Origin: Topomyia yanbarensis
Taxonomy: Eukaryota > Arthropoda > Insecta > Diptera > Culicidae
Direction: 5' to 3'
NCBI RefSeq assembly: GCF_030247195.1
Contig: NC_080670.1
Coordinates: 42,765,524-42,829,523, forward strand
DNA: 64,000 nucleotides
This document shows positions 55,700-64,000 of the stretch, piece by piece (position 1 is the stretch's first letter; every line of letters starts with the position of its first letter). The notes under the pieces are model-generated. The model did not search any database. It was not told the DNA's origin and saw nothing but the letters and a program-made list of their open reading frames with translations. The position numbers were made by a program, and so were the translations under genes.

Positions 55700-57050
55700 A
55701 TCCAACCTACCCAGTAAAAAATCCGTAATTCTGGCTGGTTTCTGAAAAAGATTTGGGCAGATTCCTGCCTGAATTTGGTCAGAGATCCGCCAGGATTCCG
55801 GTTGGTTTGACTTGGTACTAATACTATCATAGCAATCGACCGATTTATCCTACATCCGAACAGAGCCGAGGTTGACACATACTGAAAAAGAGTTTGATTG
55901 TGTGATGCGCATACATGAACAGCAACCGTCGTCATTCCACCGCTTACTACCTTTGCGGGAATATGAGTTTAATACCGCAATGCGCAATTGCGTAGTCTGT
56001 TACCGAAAACACAATAGAATCTTACCCAAAAGTAATAGAAACATACCCGTCGGATTTTGGGTGTACATATGTAGAATGAACTCCGGGTTTCGCAGGTCAA
56101 AATTGAATCAAAACAATCTCATCCCAATCGAACAAGGGGATTCCCTACCGAGGTAACCAGTCCGCTGGCCATCCAACCTTTTTCTGTTGATTGAGCGATG
56201 TCAAGTGATTATGTCAATCCCAGATGGTGCTATTTAATCGGAAAATTCGACAGTTTCGACTTCCTCTTTATCAATCCTTTTCCTGCTTATTCTCATTACA
56301 TTACACGCCAGACATGCTTTCTCATGACATATGACCGGTGCAAACGAATATTGACAAAGGTATGAATTGAGACAAGGACGTCATGGTCTGATTATTTTTT
56401 ATTCGCAAAAAGAATCAAGGGGAAAAGATAGATTTCATCTATCCATTTAGTGTTCAGTTTGATGGAAGAAAATAAAATTTTAATACGAGCAAATAGAACA
56501 GACGACGATTCAATCACTGTTTCATTGATTTCTAGTTAGAAAGGGTGGAATGATATCGAGCAGGTCATCTCATGCATATGAATATTATTATAAAGTTTTG
56601 AATAACTATTGGCTTTATTATTCATTGACCGTGAAACGGAAGTATGAATTGACTTTCTCCATCCGTCCCAAATACAAATTTATTTCTTCGTTTTTAAATT
56701 ATTAAAACCATGTCAGGATTTCTGCTGAACCACTTGTATATCGCTTTACACAGTATTATTCACTCAAAACTAGTTGCCGTCCACTATCAACAAGGAACGG
56801 GATAAACTAATTAATATCAACATAGCAGAAAACAATCCAACCATACCTTAGCTCCTTGATCCTGATGTACTGTAGCAAAGCTAAGTTTTCAAATAGCTGG
56901 ATACGTTTCAATATATACGCACACTTGTACCAACATTTTAGTTTCCAGTTGGTGCTCCATATTGATGACTCTGTCTGAGATAGGTTGGGATCTTTCACTT
57001 CTTCCGCGTCACTTCCAAAACAGTTTTGATTTTTTTTTTACTTTTCTTAT
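55700..57050. other. Intergenic DNA
   Basis: A CCAGTAAAAAATCCG...GGTTTGACTTGG segment at 55.71-55.81 kb resembles the ends of the 24.9-kb hairpin family. No gene is supported. Confidence 0.35.
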
Positions 57051-57058
57051 AAAAGAAG

Positions 57059-57900
<842 letters not shown>

Positions 57901-57904
57901 ATTT

Positions 57905-58699
57905 TCATAAATTTTCTTGGAAGTGATTGTATTGAAATGATGTCTTCAGCAAATTTGTAGCTCTTACTTTTGCGAATAACTTTACTGAAGATATCAAATA
58001 TCTATTTGGAATACTTTAAAAGTTATAGCTTGTTGTTTGTGGATTACCCTTTGTCGCCTATTTATTGTTCAATATAGTAGTAAAGCATTTAAATTAGCCA
58101 AACTATTTCGATAAAACGAATTTCCTTTTCTATCTAGAAATTTCGCTAGAAATAACCGCCGAACAATTTCAAGTTGTCTACATGGAACTTGATCACTTAT
58201 CAATGCAAAAATTTTCATTTGCGCGAACCTGATGAGTGCATAGTTTCTAAGACACAAACATCGGATCGATCTGAAACATATCTTAGAAAAAGAAAAGCTA
58301 TATGAATAACTCCAAACCTGCCTGAAAATATTCCAACATACACTCATTCCAGAGCTCAGAAATCAGTAATAATCCTCAGATTTCGTATCATATTAGCTCA
58401 CTTTTGAATGGATGTACTGTAATATGGATTAGGGTCTTTTTAATAAGAAGCGAAGTTGGAAACACAGAAACATGAAACATTGAACTGCTAACCGAAAAAT
58501 TGCACAGCATTTAACATTTGCTGAACATATCTTTATTTTGGGAATGCGTAGAGTTGAGACGAACTTGTAATATGATTAATAACGAGGATAACACTTTCCG
58601 AAAGTAGAGTACAACTTATGAAAAATGGTGTTTTACGTTCGTCTCTAGCAGGTCCTGATCAATTTTGATGAGCTTTTGTTTTTGTTGTGTTACCAATTA
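57905..58699. other. Intergenic DNA
   Basis: Nothing supported; a 92-codon minus frame at 58069-58347 is unrecognised. Confidence 0.35.
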
Positions 58700-61130
58700 T
58701 GTTTATGTTTATTACCTTCACCAACAGGCCCGTTGGCCCCAATGGTGGTTTCTTAAACTAATTACATTTTAAAATTGCCAACATTTTCGCTTTTATCGCA
58801 TTCCGCGTCCGTTTGAAGTCAAAGGCCGTCGCCACGCTGTTAAAAATTCGCTGGCATCCGGTAACAGCGCTCTGGCAACCATAGTTGGTTCTGCTGAACG
58901 GAACTCGCAGAAGAGAGTTATTACGTAGAGCTCGAACGCGGGCTTGAAGATCCAGACGTCCGAGGCTTGTAGGGCAATCCACTCTGGCAGAGAGTAAGTC
59001 CGAGACGAACAAGGCGCGAGAGCAGTCCCTCCGAATGCTGAGTGTATCGAGGTGTCAACTGGCAACGGTTTTCATAACACGGCAGCTGAGATCTGTTTCG
59101 CCATGGGAGATGCCGAAGGGCGAAGCGTATGAACCTGCGTTGAACAGCCTCGATTCTGTCAATCCCGTTCTGGTAGTACGGATTCCAAACAGCTGAACAA
59201 TATTCTAACGTTGAGCGGACCAACGCACAGTAAAGCGATTTAAGACAATATACGTCCCTGAAGTTTTTCGCTATTCGGAAAATGAACCCAAGCTGTCGTG
59301 ATGCCTTATCCACGATGTATGAAGTATGTGGTTTGAATGTTAGTGCCGAATCCATGATGACTCAGAGATATTTGATGTGAGAGTGGCTTGGAATGCTCGA
59401 GCCGAAGAAATGGTAGTTAAACTGAGTCGGATGGCGCTTCCGCGTGAACGTAACGATTGAGTATTTGTTCGGGTTTAAAACTATTATGTTTAGATCACAC
59501 CACGTACTAAAGCTGTCCAGTTCCCTCTGAAGAAGCTCGGCATCGGTTTTATCCCGTATTTGTTGAAAAATTTTCATGTCGTCGGCGAAAGAAAGGCAGG
59601 GTCCTTGTAATGTGAAATTGACGTCATTAAAGTAGAGGAGGAATATTACTGGACCGAGATGGCTTCCTTGTGGTATGCCGGATGTAGCGAAGAATGGTTT
59701 AGATAGACAATCCTTAGTGCTGATTTGCTTTCCATCGAGTTAGGAACGAAACCAGCGCAGAAGTTATCCATGAATGCCGAGTTTGTCCAGCTTCGCTATT
59801 GAGATATCATGGTTGATTTTGTCGAAGGCCGCAGATAGATCCATGTAAATAGCATCGGTTTGCAATCCGTCAGCGAATCCATCCATTACATACGTTGTGG
59901 ACGAGAGCAGGTTTGTCCCCGACAATTGTCGATGTTCGATTTGTTTCCTTTTTCATGAACTGGACATGTATGCTACTTTCCAGCAGGAAGGGAATGTACC
60001 AGTAGTGAGTGACAGCTCGAAGACTCGCCGAAGTGGTTCAAGAAGCCCGCTGATGCACTTTTTGACAAAAATCGAGGGAACAACATCTGGACCCGGGGAA
60101 CAGGATGCTTTCAGTTTGGAATTTGCTGCAAGAATGGCAGCATTATCGACACAAATTCGGTTGATGGTTCGTCCTAGAGAAGGAGTTAAATTGGCGGCGG
60201 CAGCGACTTGTTGTGGTGGCAGGCACTCGTTGGAAAAAACGCTTGAAAATTTGTCGGAGAACAGTTGGCAAATTTCCTTAGTGTCGGTGCCTAAAACTCC
60301 ATTAAACGACATACAAGATGGTAAACCGGATTTCGCTGCTCGTTAACATACTTCCAGAACTACTTGGGCTTGAATTTCAGTTGACGGTCGACGTTTCGCT
60401 GGTGTCTAAAAAAGGCGCGTCTGCTTTGTTGTTTTTATTCGTGGTTGAGTTGAAATGAAGACTGCATATCAAGAGGACTAGCAACTCTGTCTAGAATCTG
60501 GAGACAATAACAGCCACGCCACTTGCGGCTAAAGGTGGTACTTCCCATAGTGATGCACACACATATACATTTTTACATTAAGCTTCCTACCTTTTTCCAA
60601 TAGAGGCGCTGTAACCTCTGTCGCTTCTCGTGTGTATGTGGGAAAGAAAGAGATATCGGTCTTCTTTATATGTAGTCTTCGGTTGAAAGTAGTGATTTCG
60701 TAATACAAGTGTCTTATGCTTCGAGAAATTTTTAAATGCAGCTCGTTTGGCAGATTTTAAACGTCTAAGGACGGTTGATTGCCAGGGAGGGTGTTCATCG
60801 GTACTAATTGTTCGTTTTGGCACATGGCGGTCGATAAGATAGTTAAGAATACTAGAAAACGTCATCCCTGCTTCGTTCGCGTCGTCATTGTTAAGATTTT
60901 CGGCCCAGTTTATATCCAACAGCGTGCTAACGATGCTGTCGTAGTCAGCGTTTTTAAAATCGTAGACGATAGAGCTTGAGACGTCTTCAAAATTCACTCC
61001 TAGGTTACTAACGAATACAAGATGTAGTGGGGGATTATGACGCACCTGCTTGACTAAAATTATATGAATAGGTAAAATAAATGTTCGCAAACAGTAATTT
61101 AAGGTCAAGATTACATGATTTTGCAACCGC
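58700..61130 (-). pseudogene. Jockey/CR1-type non-LTR retrotransposon, 5'-truncated and mutated
   Basis: Read on the minus strand: the end of the endonuclease and the linker (61126-60587; NPPLHLVFVSNLG, HPPWQSTVLRRLKSAKRAAF), the start of the reverse transcriptase (60312-59953; SPGPDVVPSIFVKKC), the RT core (about 59950-59577; AIYMDLSAAFDKINHD, SGIPQGSHLGPVIFLLYFND and the catalytic FADD at 59578-59589), the thumb (59577-59362; STWCDLNIIVLNPNKYS), then the C-terminal block RIEAVQRRFIRFALRHLPWR. The 3' tail at 58700-58740 (GGGGCCAACGGGCCTGTTGG then AATAAACATAAACATAAT) is typical of mosquito Jockey elements. Stops at 59764-59766 and 59740-59742 and several shifts break the frame. ORF1 and most of the endonuclease are missing. 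It is inactive. RT copies element RNA into DNA at the target site. Confidence 0.9.
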
Positions 61131-62780
61131 CAATTCCGGAGGTTTAGAATCTTCAGTGAATTTTACAAACGTTGAACAGCACATCACCTGATAAAATAAC
61201 TTTGGCGTTATATCCTCTAAGAAGTATTTATGGAGAATTTACTCTTCACACAAATCTAGTTCGAGACTTAATGTCTTCAGGAAAACTTTGGGGAGTGCTA
61301 TTACAAACCACTTTGTTGAAGACATGAAGGCTCCGTGTGTTCAGGGTATCAACATATTTTAGGCTATTTGTACCTTTAAAATAAATTATAATGATTTTAC
61401 TGTTTATGACCTTCTACTATTTATCGACAATAAATTTTACATTTTATCCAAAGCTTGAGTTTGTGAAGCTAGCAATAAAAAGTTGTTTAAATCAAAAAAA
61501 TAGATTAAGAAACATTTCGTAAATATCATTTTATAACTCGATATACTCCCTACACGTAGTATTAATTCCTGCTAATAAAGTTGTTTTAAATGATAGTCTC
61601 AACAAGTTCGCTTAAGAAACGAACTCTGTTACTATTTTTTGAAAAAATAATTCTCCATAATTTTAAAACTTCAAATATTATGTCATTTGGAGATTAAGTT
61701 CGATTTTCACCAAACCGAGTTTCTATCTACGCCGCTGACCCTAAGTAAGTAGAAACAAAGTCGTTCTACACTCGTCCGCAAGAAACTTCTTCGAATACTG
61801 CCTATTTATTACAATACAGTGAAGACCCCATTTGATTAGCCCCCGATTTTGTCAGTCTCATAAGAAAATATGTTTGATGGGCTCTAGCAGACGAACAAGG
61901 CTGAATTTGAGTAAAACCTTTCGTGAGCATATTTTTCTTACCTTACCCAAATATGCAAAAATAAACAAAAAAAAAATTTAATTTGCGATAGAAGGCCCCT
62001 TTAAGAGAAATTTATATTATATAATCAGAAATAGCTATCAGACTAAATCAAGGGAAGGGAAGAATATTTTAACAGCTTCAGTTTATTATAAAGAAGGATA
62101 GAAATGTCTCATTTTAGTCAATGTCAGCTTAAAACACAGCATGAGGTTGATAAAAACGGGTCTTTACTGTATTTATTATTCACTGTGTCCCACATTAATA
62201 GGTCCATCCCATTTTCTGATGATATTTTCTTTTAATTGCATCGAACTACACCAATTTGTTGTAGTTTTTAAGGGGTTATTTTATCGACTTCTTCCAACAT
62301 TTTGGTGCGCCCCTACATACGGCTTTCTCTTCCCCCACTAACACGTGCGATGTACCTTAAAAAATGAATTATCGGCCTCGTTAAGCTACCGTATTTGGGC
62401 CTAAATAAACTTAGTTATATATAAAAAAACATTTTGGTGATCCTATTCCTATTCGTGCGATATTTTATGGTAAAAGGGCTTTTCAAATTAATTGGTATAC
62501 TTAAGGGCTTATATGTTGCAGATTGAGAAAATACAGAAATTTTCACCTTTTTTTTCCTACACAATATTACAACAGCTTATTAAACAACTTTCCCTAATAA
62601 GGTTTAGTAAACGGGGTAATAACCGTCGCTCCACAACGCAGTTTTTTTTCCTGACTTGCGGTTAGCACGATTTCTCAAATTGGTGAACTGAAAATTATGG
62701 AATAGAAGATAGCTTTTAGAATTATTTACAGATTTAACCCGCCGAAAATCACGAAAATGGCTCGGAATGAGACCCGCTGG
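61131..62780. other. Old dispersed repeat, no gene
   Basis: Blocks such as GTAGAAACAAAGTCGTTCTA (61.75 kb) and the GTCGCTCCACAACGCAG (62.6 kb) segment have diverged partners at 51.07 and 51.63 kb. Boundaries are not definable. Confidence 0.4.
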
Positions 62781-62789
62781 TGCCCTAAG

Positions 62790-63352
62790 CAGGGATGCCA
62801 ACGGTACCGATAAACTACATTTTTTTCGGTATATTTACATTTGCACAAGCCGTACAGCCCGCTACAGCGACGCATCACTACAGCTCTTGCCAGAACGGTA
62901 ACCTAACCGAGTACATTTTCCCGTACAGCAGTAGAATACATTTTTGTTTTGCTGCTGTACTCCGACTGCTCGGTGAGAGTGTGGCGTAGTAAAGTTTGTT
63001 CTCTCGCTTTGTACATTTTTCTCTGCATAGTCAAAGGGAGAGGCCCGCACACGAAAGCGTTAATGCCAGCCGTGGCGTAAGTGAGCCGCATTCATTGTAG
63101 TCATTTTTGAATAAAAATATTAAAAAGATTGAAAATATTAAAAAATGTAAAATAAGGAAAGAGAAGCTGTACCGCTCGCGTCTGATGGCTGTACTGGGGA
63201 CAGTAGTTTCTTGTCATGTTACTGCTTTGCACACAGGCAGCCGTACAGCGCTGGACGTCCTGCACTAGCGGACGACAGCAGCATAAAGAGAGAAATGAGA
63301 ATGTAGGCAGAAAAATTACAGCCGCAGAAAAGGTAGGCATTTTGCATCCTTG
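62790..63352. mobile_element. hAT-type element with perfect 8-bp target duplication (563 bp)
   Basis: GCCCTAAG flanks it at 62782-62789 and 63353-63360. The ends CAGGGATGCCA and TGCATCCTTG are hAT-type inverted repeats. The interior is GC-richer, with repeated CTGTAC/GTACAG words, and shows no transposase. It lies inside the old dispersed repeat. Confidence 0.85.
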
Positions 63353-63360
63353 GCCCTAAG

Positions 63361-64000
63361 ACGATTTCGTTAGAATTTCAGAGCAGCGTGCACCCAGTGC
63401 ACTAACACAAGTGACGAAAGGTTATCGAAAAGATTCGTGGAAACGAAAATTCAAATGATGGTGATTTTAATTTAACGGGATTCGAGAATTTTTTTATTTA
63501 TTCTTTGGCATTAGGATGAGCGATAATAATTCAAATCAAATATACTACTGGGAAGTCACTTTTAAAAAAAAGTCGATATCGAAGTAAAGTTTAAACTAGG
63601 CACGCATGCACTTCAGAGGTAGCGTGATATCAAGAGCTTCAATTTCAGTTTGTAGTTCTCTGCATGTGTTATCAAAAACATCGCGAAACATAAAGTCCTA
63701 AATATTCTTAATCGATATAATATCAGAAGAGAGTGATAAGAGTTATAAGAAATGTCTCATCACACTGTTAGGTGGATTAAAAACGTTTTCTTTTTTTATA
63801 AAACTTTTACATATTTAAAACTTTAATGCAAACTTGGCAACCATTTTCTGACTGAATCCTAACAGTTTAATGATGGCTACTAACAATCAAAATCTCCCCT
63901 TTTTTTCGAAAATTTTGATACGTTTCCCATATACTGAAAAGTTGTTCCCGTTAGTAACCATAAGCAGTAGAGTGCATCGGAAAAGTTTCCAAAAGCCGGA
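63361..64000. other. Continuation of the old dispersed repeat
   Basis: GCACGCATGCACTTCAGAGG and AATGTCTCATCACACTGTTA then GGTGGATTAAAAACG (63.75-63.78 kb) recur at 51.7 and 52.03 kb in diverged form. No gene. Confidence 0.45.

Overview
The window looks like a non-coding, transposon-packed stretch of an insect nuclear genome, most probably a mosquito. This is inferred from the style of the repeats: a Jockey/CR1-type non-LTR retrotransposon tail, hAT- and piggyBac-type miniature elements, and families ending in AATCCACCTA or in TTCCGTG. The DNA is AT-rich and long open frames are almost absent. I see no complete, working protein-coding gene, no tRNA or rRNA gene and no CRISPR array. What can be read is a collection of dead genes and several dozen mobile-element copies, many nested in one another.

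Layout. 0.8-1.1 kb holds a 3' scrap of a non-LTR retrotransposon. 1.2-2.8 kb is a large inverted array of a fold-back element built of nested small palindromes; related mosaics lie at 15.7-17.3, 35.2, 38.45-38.77 and 48.0-48.8 kb. 3.1-5.5 kb carries a THAP zinc-finger exon surrounded by six copies of a 15-bp motif, GCGTTAGGGGACAAC. 6-13 kb is a run of hairpin MITEs, a 1-kb element with six copies of GTAAAATGAACA, and an unrecognised coding remnant (6.9-7.26 kb). 13.3-13.65 kb is a pure (TA)n tract. 17.7-22 kb and 29.7-34 kb contain two related MITE families. 20.1-20.9 kb is a hAT-type MITE split by a TTAA-flanked piggyBac-type MITE. 22.3-23.5 kb has coding-like islands with one clean short intron. 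24.1 and 27.1 kb hold two 230-bp copies that differ at one base.

27.87-28.7 kb is a broken copy of the cytokinesis microtubule bundler PRC1/Fascetto. 32.4-33.5 kb is a complete 1.1-kb transposon with a 9-bp target duplication. 36.3-37.8 kb is a long-TIR element. 40.3 kb may be a first coding exon. 41.5-42.9 and 46.3-47.9 kb are two opposite copies of one mosquito-type repeat. 43.3-45.5 kb is a decayed replication-dependent histone cluster (H4 and H2B forward, H3 reverse) that keeps two perfect histone mRNA 3' stem-loops and two TATA/initiator promoters; the H3 copy is split by a hAT-type MITE. 49.4 and 53.0 kb carry an inverted pair of one 400-bp repeat. 55.4 kb is a GC-rich minisatellite. 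57.06-57.38 kb is a second (AT)n tract. 58.7-61.1 kb is a 5'-truncated, mutated Jockey-type retrotransposon on the minus strand. 62.8-63.35 kb is a hAT-type element with a perfect 8-bp duplication.

Nothing here works together as a pathway. The points of most interest are the THAP exon with its motif cluster, the histone relics with intact 3'-end signals, and the self-nested fold-back arrays. All family names come from reading translations and repeats by eye; no database search was possible.
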